From Verrucomicrobiota bacterium (GTDB lineage Bacteria > Verrucomicrobiota > Verrucomicrobiia > Opitutales > UBA2995): a stretch of 7,586 bases of DNA. This document shows positions 1-6,276 of this stretch, piece by piece; the first letter of the stretch is position 1; each line of letters begins with the position of its first letter. The DNA lies in NCBI GenBank assembly GCA_027297085.1, contig JAPUIL010000188.1, positions 1 to 7,586 on the forward strand, written 5' to 3'. A program made the position numbers and the translations under genes. Below the pieces are notes generated by a model that made no database searches, was not told where the DNA came from, and was given only the letters and a program-made list of their open reading frames with translations.

Positions 1-60
1 CCGGGCAGGCAGGCCATAGCTACATGAATCAATCAAATTCCGACAAATACTTTACCAACA
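1..60. other. Left-edge intergenic stretch, nothing recognised
   Basis: No reading frame, hairpin or promoter that I can support is visible here. It lies beyond the inverted repeat that follows the 159-1013 gene, so it may be upstream sequence of the next gene to the left, which is outside the window. Confidence 0.4.
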
Positions 61-143
61 AATGTCTCACGCGAAGGCGCTAAGAACGCTAAGTTCGTGC
101 CTGATTAATCGCTTCGCGCCTTAGCGCCTGCGCGTGAGACATT
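61..143. repeat. Imperfect inverted repeat after the exported-protein gene
   Basis: The arms at 61-93 and 111-143 are inverted copies. The outer 24 positions pair with a single mismatch (outer end AATGTCTCACGCG), and the inner part pairs with one gap. The spacer 94-110 is 17 nt. Each arm is itself built of short degenerate subunits around GCGAAG/GCTAAG, spaced 8-9 nt. The element starts about 15 bp past the stop codon of the minus-strand gene, so it would form a long hairpin in that transcript's 3' end. No T-tract follows on the minus strand, so it is not a classical intrinsic terminator. Short-unit palindromes of this look are dispersed in many bacterial genomes, so it is probably a genome-wide repeat used, or tolerated, as a 3' end. 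Confidence 0.8.
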
Positions 144-158
144 ATTTCCAATCTCCGG

Positions 159-1013
159 TTAATTTACCTCCTGCTCTATCACTTCAATTTCGCCCACTTC
201 AACATTGGAATCGTCGGTGGCCCGCTTTGAGTTCAACCCCTTGAGGTTTTTGCCAAAAAAGTCCCCGGCCACGATATTCAACTCTTTGATCGACTGGTCG
301 AAGGGTTGTCCGATTGCGCGCACACTGTAGCGAGTGGTCCAATGCACTCTCTTTTCCCCCTGCCTCAACAAGGGAAGATCAAAAGCGGTTAAAAAAACAA
401 AGTAACGTTCTTCAGCCATCATCTCGCCCATCTCAAAAGCAGTTTGGGAGGAAATACTGCGGCTGTATATGTCCTCCATTCCGAGCAATTTAACCTTGGA
501 AACCTTCGACCGTCTTTCGACCTGATCCATGAACTGGGCATCATAATAGTTTTCGGCAAAATTATCAAAGGCTTCGGAATCATCAAAGTCTTCGTCATTG
601 GTTGAGTCATTCTCGAGCCCCATATCATCGAGAGAGTCATATCCTCTTAACTCCATATAGGAGGCTTCGTAATCTGTCACTCCATAGTGAACCATGATGA
701 GCAGATCTCCACTATTCGGATCTGGTTCAGAGTAATAATTCTGTCTCCTCAGGTTATGAGCGAGGTCCTCAGCTATTTCAAGGAAGGTGATATCGTTCAA
801 GCTTGCATCAGCCGTATTGCCACCAAAATAACGACCTTCCATGAGATGATAGGTCTGCACTTTTTCGGATTCGAGGAGTGAGCGGCTCAAGGTATATGCG
901 TTAGATGCTTTAGCTTTGACCGCGACTCGATTGGCCTTCCCATAGGCCTCAATGCAAAGAAGCGCAATCAGCACGAAAGAAACAACCTTGATGACATTAA
1001 ATACTGGACTCAT
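159..1013 (-). CDS. Exported protein of unknown function, 284 aa
   Basis: I do not recognise a named family. The N-terminus (MSPVFNVIKVVSFVLIALLCIEAYGK) is a clear signal peptide with cleavage probable near AYG. The cysteine at residue 20 lacks a good lipobox, so a soluble periplasmic or outer-membrane-associated protein is more likely than a lipoprotein. The middle (about residues 50-115) alternates a TYHLMEGRYF strand, a helix and the strand DLLIMVHYGVTD. This loosely recalls the layout of DUF4136-like periplasmic domains, but it is only a resemblance. Residues 126-163 are strongly acidic (15 D/E in 38 residues, no K or R). The C-terminal third contains strands (RYFVFLTAFDLP, VHWTTRYSVRAIG). 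The start is chosen because it sits directly at the signal peptide; only a weak A-rich stretch precedes it, with no clear Shine-Dalgarno. It is monocistronic in this window, 522 bp downstream of the regulator gene. Confidence 0.85.
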   Translation of the reverse strand: MSPVFNVIKVVSFVLIALLCIEAYGKANRVAVKAKASNAYTLSRSLLESEKVQTYHLMEGRYFGGNTADASLNDITFLEIAEDLAHNLRRQNYYSEPDPNSGDLLIMVHYGVTDYEASYMELRGYDSLDDMGLENDSTNDEDFDDSEAFDNFAENYYDAQFMDQVERRSKVSKVKLLGMEDIYSRSISSQTAFEMGEMMAEERYFVFLTAFDLPLLRQGEKRVHWTTRYSVRAIGQPFDQSIKELNIVAGDFFGKNLKGLNSKRATDDSNVEVGEIEVIEQEVN

Positions 1014-1430
1014 GATTTCTTAAAAACGTTGAGGGTGCATACTGGAACTTATCTATTAACGTAACCGCTTTCGGCAGGGTTACAACAAGGGGCGGGTGTT
1101 GTTAAAACGCGTATTTGCGGTGATATAATGTGGCAAAAATCTACAGTGGAGAAATCACGATCGCAAGGGCCGAGACCCAAAGGGTATGAAAGGTTATAAC
1201 AACGCATCAAATGTTCGCGCAAAACCATTATTCTCATTTCTTTGCAAACCCTAATTGGACATCGTTGGTATTCTGTTCGCGACCAAGGTCACTCCTACAC
1301 TTCGAATCTGATGGCGCCATAGGAGCCAGTTTGATTTAATCCCTACCGTGCTGCACCGTAACTGATTGTATCTGCAGGGCTGAATGAAAATCAGATTTTC
1401 GATCCAGATTCATTCCAATTTTTATTTTTA
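1014..1430. other. Intergenic region upstream of the exported-protein gene
   Basis: About 420 bp without a convincing gene; the small frames here have no recognisable protein features. It should carry the promoter of the 159-1013 gene, but I find no good -35/-10 pair on the minus strand. Visible structures are a 6-bp inverted repeat GTAACC/GGTTAC at 1061-1083 (about 50-70 bp before the start codon), the 10-bp perfect palindrome ATGGCGCCAT at 1311-1320, and the dyad at 1386-1400 listed separately. Any of these could be a regulator site; none is recognisable. Confidence 0.5.
1386..1400. promoter_or_regulatory. Perfect 7+1+7 dyad, operator-like
   Basis: GAAAATCAGATTTTC is a perfect inverted repeat of 7 bp around a single central base. 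It is flanked by a wider dyad GAATGAA (1382-1388) / TTCATTC (1409-1415). It lies in the gap between the regulator gene's end and the exported-protein gene, about 370 bp upstream of the latter's start. The size and symmetry suit a homodimeric DNA-binding protein, but the distance to the nearest start is long and a chance palindrome in A+T-rich DNA is possible. Confidence 0.25.
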
Positions 1431-1513
1431 AACCACGAATTCACACGAATAGACACGAATCTAATTTCTATTTTCTTACTCTCATTAGTGTGAATTAGTG
1501 TCCATTCGTGGTT
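1431..1513. repeat. Inverted repeat of CACGAAT-type 10-nt subunits after the regulator gene
   Basis: The left arm 1431-1460 is three 10-nt units in register, ending in CACGAAT each time (AACCACGAAT, TCACACGAAT, AGACACGAAT). The right arm 1484-1513 is the inverted version, with 24 of 30 positions pairing and the outer 10 bp perfect. The spacer is 23 nt and T-rich. It starts 23 bp past the stop codon of the 1536-5468 gene. CACGAAT-type short tandem palindromes are dispersed in genomes of several phyla, including Verrucomicrobiota, Planctomycetota and Bacteroidota (recalled, not searched). No T-tract follows on the minus strand, so a role as a simple intrinsic terminator is not obvious. Confidence 0.85.
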
Positions 1514-1535
1514 ACCTCTTTTATCTCAAACAAAC

Positions 1536-4500
1536 TCAAGTAGAAGTCACCTTTCCTGGTTCAAGCTTATGGCGATATTCAGATGGGGTGCAGCCGTACT
1601 CATCGCGAAAGATCTTACAGAAGTAACTGATGGTGGAGATGCCAACCAGCTCGTAGGTTTCGCTTACATTCATATGCCCGGTCGACAATAGTTGAGCCGC
1701 TCTTTTCATACGCATGGTCTTTATGAATTCGTGAGGAGTCAGGCCGGTGACCGCTTTCATCTTTCTATACATGGAAGTGCGACCCATGGCAATTTTCACG
1801 GCGAACTCTTCTACACCGAAGGATTCTTCACGCATATTTTCCTCCATGATGTTGATCGCCTTTTCGAGGAATTCCTCGTCGGCAGAAGTAACGGTTACTT
1901 CCTTGGGCTGCACAACAACCTGCCGGGAGAAACGTTCACGCAGGTGACGCCTCGATTCGAGCAAACTGTCCAGACGTGCTTTGAGGATATCTATGTTCAC
2001 CGGTTTAGCGAAGTAGTCATCGGCGCCCTCTTTAATTCCTTTTAGTCGAAATTCATCCGAACTTTTGGCGGTTAGCATCAACAAGGGGATGTGGCTGGTT
2101 TCGCGATTGGTCTTCAAGCGCGCACACAACTCCAATCCATCCATCTCAGGCATCATCAGGTCAGTGATAATCAAGTCCGGCATTTTTTTGATCGCCTGCT
2201 CAATCCCTTCCTTACCGTTGGTGGCAACAAAAGTCTGATAGCGCTCTTTCAACTCCATGGACAAGAACGCACGCACATCGGAATTATCCTCCACGATAAG
2301 TACGGCCGGTTTGGTGTCTGCTTTCAAGGCTTCCTGGAGTTCTTCTTCCGTATGCCCGGGTTCACTCAACATCTCTAAGCTATTCTGCGCTGAAACCGCA
2401 GGGGCGGTCTCATCTTCAACCAGTGGCAACTCAACCGTAAATCGCGATCCACAAAGCTGGCCCTCCATTAGTTCGACAGGACTCTCAACGGTGATATTCC
2501 CACCCCACAGGGAAACCAGCTCATAGGTGTAGGCCAGTCCAATTCCCGTTCCCTTATACTCACGCTTCACACTGTGCTCGCGATAGAAGGGGTTGAAAAT
2601 CTTCTCTTTTTCGGACGAAGAAATTCCGATACCATTATCGGTAACTTCCAGCTTCAGGCGATCGGCACCGTTTTCATTCCCGGCCTTTTCTATGGCCACG
2701 TTCACCTCAATAGATCCTTTATCTGGGGTATATTTTATAGCATTCGAGAGTAGATTGCTGATTATATGCTGCAACATTTCGGGGTCAAAACACCGTTCAC
2801 TTCCGAGATCAGATAGGGAGAGGCTGAAGTTTTGATTTTTCTCCTCCCATAATACGGCGTGTGAATAGACCAGGTCCTTGAAAAAATACTCCAGGTCAGC
2901 CCTCACCGGATCATAGCTCAGTTTGCCAAGCTCAACCTTCCTGAACTCCAATAGTGTGTCTACCAGACCCTGCATACGCCTGGCGTTGCGGTAGGCCATT
3001 TCGAGCGGCTCCTTCTGGGCACGAGTTGCGGTTTTTAGCAAGCTCCGCAGCGGGCCAAGGATTACAGAGAGCGGCGTTTTCAGTTCATGCGAAACTCTGG
3101 TGAAAAAATCGATCTTGAATTCCTCCAGAGCGACCAGGTGCCGAATCCGCATGCGCACCATCATAATGATCAAAGATACGATCACCGCTATAATTAAAGC
3201 CATGGAGGCAAGAAACCACGGTCGTTTCCATAGAAAGGGTGTTACAGAAAATTGAGCCATCGCGGCGCTGGTATCGATATTCCAATCCGAATCACGAGCC
3301 CGCACTTCCATACGGTATTCTCCCGCTTGCATGGAAGGTATCACCGCTTCGGTTCGTTTGGAAAAAGGTGTCCACTGGCCATCATTGATTCGATAGGAAT
3401 ATTCGAGATCTGATTTTTGCGTGAGTGACCAATTGTCCAAACCTTTCCATTTGAAATGGGCCGTGCCGGATTCATGAAGTTTCGAATCATACTTATGAAG
3501 GAAAGTCTCCGGTGGGTGGCTGTCGGGCAGGTAACGGATGGTTTTAAACTCGGAGTTGAAGTCCGCCAGGCTGGGGTCATCGTTATAGTTCCAGGAACGA
3601 CTGGCCAGGTTGATCCACAAAGCTCCCTCGGATGACTCTACCAAGCCGGTTCCTCTTCGCTGTATTCGAAGGTCGGGAATCAAAACTCCGTGACTCCAGG
3701 ATTGGCCGTCGTAACGACTCAGCCCATCGATGGTGACCGCCCAGATTCCCTGCAAGTGGATGCCGGATAACAGATTTACTACGCCAAACTTTGCTTTTCC
3801 ACTTGAATCCGAAATTTGCTCCCATCCATCTTCCGACTTCTTAAAGAGCCCGGATCTCCAATTACCTACCCAGAGCGTGCCACTGGCATCCACGCAGAGG
3901 CTCGCAGGCCACTCCTCACTGAGTGTATTGATAGTCTTAAATCGTTTACCTTCACGCATCCGCGAGAGCGTGCGGCCTGAAAACCAAAGGTCGCCCTCAG
4001 GCGTTTGTGCAATCCCTGTGATACGTTGAGGGACTTCAGGTGGCGTGAAATATTCATAGTGAACATGGTCCCCAAGATTTTGATAACGCAATAGGCCTCC
4101 TGATCGTCGAGCCGAATTCTTTTCTTCCATATTCGACCCGAAATAAATGTATCCCTTCTGACTCTCCAAAGCGCTGTGATGGCTCAACATACGGCTGAAC
4201 TCCGGATGCGTATCGCGGGTCCATTCCCCGTCCTTCAGCCAGGAAACGGCTGCATCTTCACCATGACTGCCAGACACCCAGACCAATCCATCCGCGCTGG
4301 CGATGATCGAGTTGGGTTTGTCAATCACTCCGTCTTCAACGCCGAAAGAAGTCCAGAAGTCGCTGGTTGGATAATGCCTGACAATCCGTTTATCCACACT
4401 GAGAAACCAGTCGGCTCCACTCACATCGCGGCATTGATAATTAAGGTTTTGGAACGTTTGCCAGCGTTGGCTGGAAAGATCCACAATATGGGCACTGTCA

Positions 4501-5468
4501 TTTCGACCGCCGAGAAATAGCCGATCATTGCTGAGTGAGGTTAAAAACGGAATGTCACTGGTATATCGATTCAAATCGCGCTTGATCCAGGAGCCATTCA
4601 CATAACAAACAAGGTCCTGTCCCGAAAGGATCCATAGGCTGCCATCTGATCTTTCCTCGATCGATTGGACTTTTGCATCCAGTAAGCCATCCCAGCTTGA
4701 GAGAAAGACAGCAACCTCGTCTCCTTCCACCATCCGCAAAGCCTCCGTCGGACTATTAACTGCAATAGTTATTCTTCCACCGGCTCCCTCCTCAATTAAC
4801 GCAAAAGCAGGAAAGTCACCAAGGTTCGAATCCAAACGAAACGGCTCGCCCATGGGCAAACCGGTGGCGGCGTCGAGATCATAACGACAAATCTTACCCG
4901 ATCGGGCATTCAAAACCCATAAACGGTTCCGACTATCCACTTTAAGTGTGGTAATTGAATCCAGCTCACAATCAAGACGTGTTGTCTGCCCCTGATGGAA
5001 ACGATAGAGCCCACTAGTAAGGCCCATCCAAATACTGCCATCGGCCGCTTCGTCGATCCTGTTTCCTCCATTCCCGGTGCGATCCAAGCCAAGCAATTTA
5101 ACCCATTGGCCATCCTTGAATCGAGCGACCATAAAGGGAGTAATAGCATATATAGACCCATCGGAAGCCACCTTAATGCTGGATACGGTCCGTTCTTTCA
5201 ATCCGAAGTCTTTAAACCAGTGAGGACGGGCTTGATACCCGTCGTATTCCAGAATCCCTCCATGGATGCCAAACCATAGTTTACCGTCCGGCGCTTCGTC
5301 AACCGTCCTCAGGGTATAAGGAATCAAAGGTTCAATTTCCGACCATCGCCAGGGCTCATCGAAGGCAAACGGTTGGGTAAGCTCATAGGGACGCTCGGCA
5401 AGTAGCCCCATTTCTAAAATGGGAAGAAGGAGTAAACAGGGTAGTAGCCTTAACCAACGCATGAGCAT
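1536..5468 (-). CDS. Hybrid two-component system sensor kinase/AraC-type regulator (HTCS)
   Basis: A one-protein signalling system that joins a periplasmic sensor to a cytoplasmic DNA-binding output. In order: a signal peptide or N-terminal anchor (residues 1-24); beta-propeller repeats of the Reg_prop type, with blades such as APDGKLWFG, AADGSIWMG, RSDGSLWIL, TPEGDLWFS and ASGTLWVG between about 57 and 622; a Y_Y_Y domain (about 687-747); a membrane helix (about 751-773); HisKA with phosphoacceptor H794 in SHELKTPLS; HATPase_c with N909 (N box), DNGIGIS at 944 and GTGIGL at 973; a receiver with acidic pair E1060/D1061, phosphoacceptor D1103, T1133 and K1155; and a C-terminal AraC helix-turn-helix pair (about 1200-1305, ending YGCTPSEYR). 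All catalytic residues are present and the length is normal for the family. Known HTCS proteins, mostly from Bacteroidetes, bind glycan fragments and switch on polysaccharide-use genes; the ligand here is unknown. Two in-frame ATGs (5468 and 5462) precede the signal peptide. A promoter lies just upstream. Confidence 0.96.
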   Translation of the reverse strand: MLMRWLRLLPCLLLLPILEMGLLAERPYELTQPFAFDEPWRWSEIEPLIPYTLRTVDEAPDGKLWFGIHGGILEYDGYQARPHWFKDFGLKERTVSSIKVASDGSIYAITPFMVARFKDGQWVKLLGLDRTGNGGNRIDEAADGSIWMGLTSGLYRFHQGQTTRLDCELDSITTLKVDSRNRLWVLNARSGKICRYDLDAATGLPMGEPFRLDSNLGDFPAFALIEEGAGGRITIAVNSPTEALRMVEGDEVAVFLSSWDGLLDAKVQSIEERSDGSLWILSGQDLVCYVNGSWIKRDLNRYTSDIPFLTSLSNDRLFLGGRNDSAHIVDLSSQRWQTFQNLNYQCRDVSGADWFLSVDKRIVRHYPTSDFWTSFGVEDGVIDKPNSIIASADGLVWVSGSHGEDAAVSWLKDGEWTRDTHPEFSRMLSHHSALESQKGYIYFGSNMEEKNSARRSGGLLRYQNLGDHVHYEYFTPPEVPQRITGIAQTPEGDLWFSGRTLSRMREGKRFKTINTLSEEWPASLCVDASGTLWVGNWRSGLFKKSEDGWEQISDSSGKAKFGVVNLLSGIHLQGIWAVTIDGLSRYDGQSWSHGVLIPDLRIQRRGTGLVESSEGALWINLASRSWNYNDDPSLADFNSEFKTIRYLPDSHPPETFLHKYDSKLHESGTAHFKWKGLDNWSLTQKSDLEYSYRINDGQWTPFSKRTEAVIPSMQAGEYRMEVRARDSDWNIDTSAAMAQFSVTPFLWKRPWFLASMALIIAVIVSLIIMMVRMRIRHLVALEEFKIDFFTRVSHELKTPLSVILGPLRSLLKTATRAQKEPLEMAYRNARRMQGLVDTLLEFRKVELGKLSYDPVRADLEYFFKDLVYSHAVLWEEKNQNFSLSLSDLGSERCFDPEMLQHIISNLLSNAIKYTPDKGSIEVNVAIEKAGNENGADRLKLEVTDNGIGISSSEKEKIFNPFYREHSVKREYKGTGIGLAYTYELVSLWGGNITVESPVELMEGQLCGSRFTVELPLVEDETAPAVSAQNSLEMLSEPGHTEEELQEALKADTKPAVLIVEDNSDVRAFLSMELKERYQTFVATNGKEGIEQAIKKMPDLIITDLMMPEMDGLELCARLKTNRETSHIPLLMLTAKSSDEFRLKGIKEGADDYFAKPVNIDILKARLDSLLESRRHLRERFSRQVVVQPKEVTVTSADEEFLEKAINIMEENMREESFGVEEFAVKIAMGRTSMYRKMKAVTGLTPHEFIKTMRMKRAAQLLSTGHMNVSETYELVGISTISYFCKIFRDEYGCTPSEYRHKLEPGKVTST

Positions 5469-5482
5469 AAAAAAGTTGAATC

Positions 5483-5510
5483 ACTATAGAGCTCAATCAT
5501 CGGTTGGCAA
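5483..5510 (-). promoter_or_regulatory. Candidate sigma70-type promoter of the HTCS gene
   Basis: On the minus strand TTGCCA (5510-5505, one mismatch to TTGACA) and TATAGT (5488-5483, one mismatch to TATAAT) are separated by 16 bp. Transcription would start near 5476, only about 8 nt before the ATG at 5468, giving a near-leaderless message. This agrees with the absence of a Shine-Dalgarno sequence. A 16-bp spacer is slightly short, and the call rests on sequence alone. Confidence 0.5.
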
Positions 5511-5545
5511 GGCGGGCTTTAAAACTACAAGGTCAGCGGGTGTGA

Positions 5546-5563
5546 TTTTGATCGTTGTCAAAA
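5546..5563. promoter_or_regulatory. Small dyad upstream of the HTCS promoter
   Basis: TTTTGA (5546-5551) and TCAAAA (5558-5563) form a 6-bp inverted repeat with a 6-nt spacer, centred about 45 bp upstream of the candidate -35 box. The position suits an activator site, for example for autoregulation, but the motif is short and could be chance. Confidence 0.2.
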
Positions 5564-5580
5564 ATGATCCTTCTCAGGTT

Positions 5581-5595
5581 GTGGGTGGTACCCAC
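5581..5595. repeat. Hairpin GTGGGT-GGT-ACCCAC
   Basis: A perfect 6-bp stem with a 3-nt loop. It sits inside a wider weak pair AGGTTG (5576-5581) / CAACCT (5617-5622). It lies in the repeat-rich gap upstream of the HTCS gene and may belong to another dispersed hairpin family. Only one copy is seen here, so family status is a guess. Confidence 0.4.
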
Positions 5596-5652
5596 GGGTT
5601 TTGCGGTGCTAGCTCTCAACCTACGAATAAAGCCTCGACCTAACTGTCAAAT

Positions 5653-5677
5653 GGTAGGGCAAGAGCGTCTCCGCTCT
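5653..5677 (+). repeat. REP-like hairpin element, GGTAGGG family, copy 1
   Basis: GGTAGGGCA (5653-5661) is followed directly by a perfect hairpin: stem AGAGCG (5662-5667), loop TCTC, stem CGCTCT (5672-5677). It faces copy 2 (5750-5774) in inverted orientation, so the two make a head-to-head pair of about 120 bp, like a BIME. A GTAG tetranucleotide 5' of an imperfect or perfect hairpin is the known signature of REP elements mobilised by RAYT (Y1-type) transposases; membership here is inferred from structure only. Confidence 0.65.
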
Positions 5678-5749
5678 GCCGCCCAAGACGGTGCTCCAGT
5701 GGCCAAAGTTCCGTTCCCTACGTCAGCACTCACAGCCGCGGACCACGGC

Positions 5750-5774
5750 GCGGCGAGGACGCCGCTGCCCTACC
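5750..5774 (-). repeat. REP-like hairpin element, GGTAGGG family, copy 2
   Basis: Read on the minus strand, GGTAGGGCA (5774-5766) is followed directly by stem GCGGCG, loop TCCT, stem CGCCGC. The header is identical to copy 1, yet the stem differs at several positions, and each change is compensated on the other side. It forms an inverted pair with copy 1. Confidence 0.65.
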
Positions 5775-5911
5775 TTCCTCCTAGAATACTCGAAACTGGG
5801 TACTCATTTTTGTGACATGTTTCAAAATCACACCCATGGTCAGCTATTTCACGGCTTGGACAATCCAGAGCGTATCAATGACAAATAGTAGCAGGCAACA
5901 CTTATGACGGA

Positions 5912-5936
5912 ATCGCGGGGACGCGATAGCCCTACC
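5912..5936 (-). repeat. REP-like hairpin element, GGTAGGG family, copy 3
   Basis: On the minus strand GGTAGGGCT (5936-5928) is followed by stem ATCGCG, loop TCCC, stem CGCGAT: again a perfect 6-bp stem with a TC-rich 4-nt loop and a different stem sequence. No inverted partner is visible next to it, so it is a single element. Confidence 0.6.
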
Positions 5937-5959
5937 TTTTGTGAGATGTGCATTCGACG

Positions 5960-5970
5960 TGTACAAGCGG
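5960..5970 (+). repeat. 11-bp direct repeat, left copy (probable target-site duplication)
   Basis: TGTACAAGCGG, identical to 6157-6167. The two copies abut the outer ends of the terminal inverted repeats of the 5971-6156 element, which is the arrangement left by transposition. Confidence 0.7.
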
Positions 5971-6156
5971 GAATGGCACTCACTTAAGCGGCTTTTTGTC
6001 AAATATCGAAGCAAGACCGGCGTCGGGGTCATTCCTTGCAATCGTGCATGCCACCTGTCCTGAGCTTGTCGAAGGAATGCGGGATTGAAGGTTTGACCCC
6101 CTCGAAAGGAAATGGACCGTAGATTCGCTTATAACGGCCTTAAGTGAGTGACATTC
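5971..6156. mobile_element. MITE-like palindromic element, 186 bp, no coding capacity
   Basis: The ends are 18-bp terminal inverted repeats: GAATGGCACTCACTTAAG (5971-5988) and its inverse at 6139-6156, with 17 of 18 positions pairing. An exact 11-bp direct repeat flanks it (5960-5970, 6157-6167). A second nested inverted repeat lies inside (6025-6100), spaced 36 and 38 nt from the two ends, so the whole element folds back on itself. It has no open frame of note, so it would need a transposase supplied elsewhere. Insertion interrupted the left arm of the GCGGC-type REP pair, as removing the element plus one direct repeat rebuilds that arm. An 11-bp duplication would fit the IS4 group (usually about 10-13 bp), but no transposase is present to confirm a family. 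Confidence 0.7.
6025..6100. repeat. Nested inverted repeat with GGGGTCA arms inside the MITE
   Basis: The left arm begins GGGGTCATTCCTTGCAATC (6025-6043) and continues to GCATGCC. The right arm, read in reverse, begins GGGGTCAAACCTTCAATC (6100-6083) and continues to GCATTCC. The arms match over about 27 positions with a few mismatches and one gap. The centre (6058-6076) holds TCCTGAGCTTGTCGAAGGA, a motif I recall as a common dispersed intergenic sequence in unrelated bacteria. The element may therefore be a repeat nested within a repeat. Confidence 0.6.
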
Positions 6157-6167
6157 TGTACAAGCGG
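6157..6167 (+). repeat. 11-bp direct repeat, right copy (probable target-site duplication)
   Basis: TGTACAAGCGG, an exact match to 5960-5970, starting immediately after the right terminal inverted repeat of the MITE-like element and running into the GCGGC hairpin arm. Confidence 0.7.
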
Positions 6168-6228
6168 CTTTATGCCGCGATTGCTTGGGGAAGTCACTGG
6201 AAGATCGCGGCGTAAAGCCGCTCCTACA
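6157..6228. repeat. REP-like inverted pair, GCGGC/GCCGC family
   Basis: The left arm 6157-6182 and right arm 6203-6228 are inverted copies (22 of 26 positions pair). Each arm contains its own hairpin: GCGGC (6164-6168) with GCCGC (6174-6178) and loop TTTAT on the left; GCGGC (6207-6211) with GCCGC (6217-6221) on the right. On the minus strand the right copy is preceded by GTAGGA, again a GTAG header; the left copy has GTAC. It resembles the two-headed REP (BIME) layout known from enterobacteria and Pseudomonas. Its first 11 bp are also the right copy of the direct repeat flanking the MITE. Confidence 0.65.
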
Positions 6229-6242
6229 TTTTAGGGCTGGGT

Positions 6243-6256
6243 AGCGATTGTTCGCT
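6243..6256. repeat. Hairpin AGCGA-TTGT-TCGCT
   Basis: A perfect 5-bp stem with a 4-nt loop, preceded by GGGT, so that GTAG overlaps the start of the stem. It may be a diverged plus-strand partner of the 6277-6302 element, with the A+T palindrome TTTTAAAA at 6267-6274 between them. Confidence 0.35.
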
Positions 6257-6276
6257 GAACGAGCCGTTTTAAAATC

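Noticed and set aside
1104..1129. Plus-strand TATAAT near 1124 with a TTGTTA upstream
   Set aside because: The spacing is about 19 bp and no plus-strand gene follows, so a promoter is not supported.
1049..1237. A 62-codon minus-strand open frame between the exported-protein gene and the HTCS gene
   Set aside because: No signal peptide, motif or start context; its composition does not look coding, and it overlaps the likely promoter region.
61..1513. The two short-unit palindromes considered as a CRISPR array
   Set aside because: There are only inverted arms with no regularly spaced direct repeats and no unique spacers.
1692..2835. Plus-strand open frames of 66-117 codons opposite the HTCS kinase and receiver domains
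   Set aside because: They are antisense shadows of a gene whose every domain motif is intact on the minus strand.
5419..5888. Several overlapping plus-strand open frames in the gap upstream of the HTCS gene
   Set aside because: They run across the hairpin repeats and the HTCS start region, have no recognisable protein features, and overlap one another.
5844..6041. A 65-codon minus-strand open frame
   Set aside because: It is composed of the GGTAGGG hairpin copy 3 and the left half of the MITE-like element, so it is a by-product of repeats.
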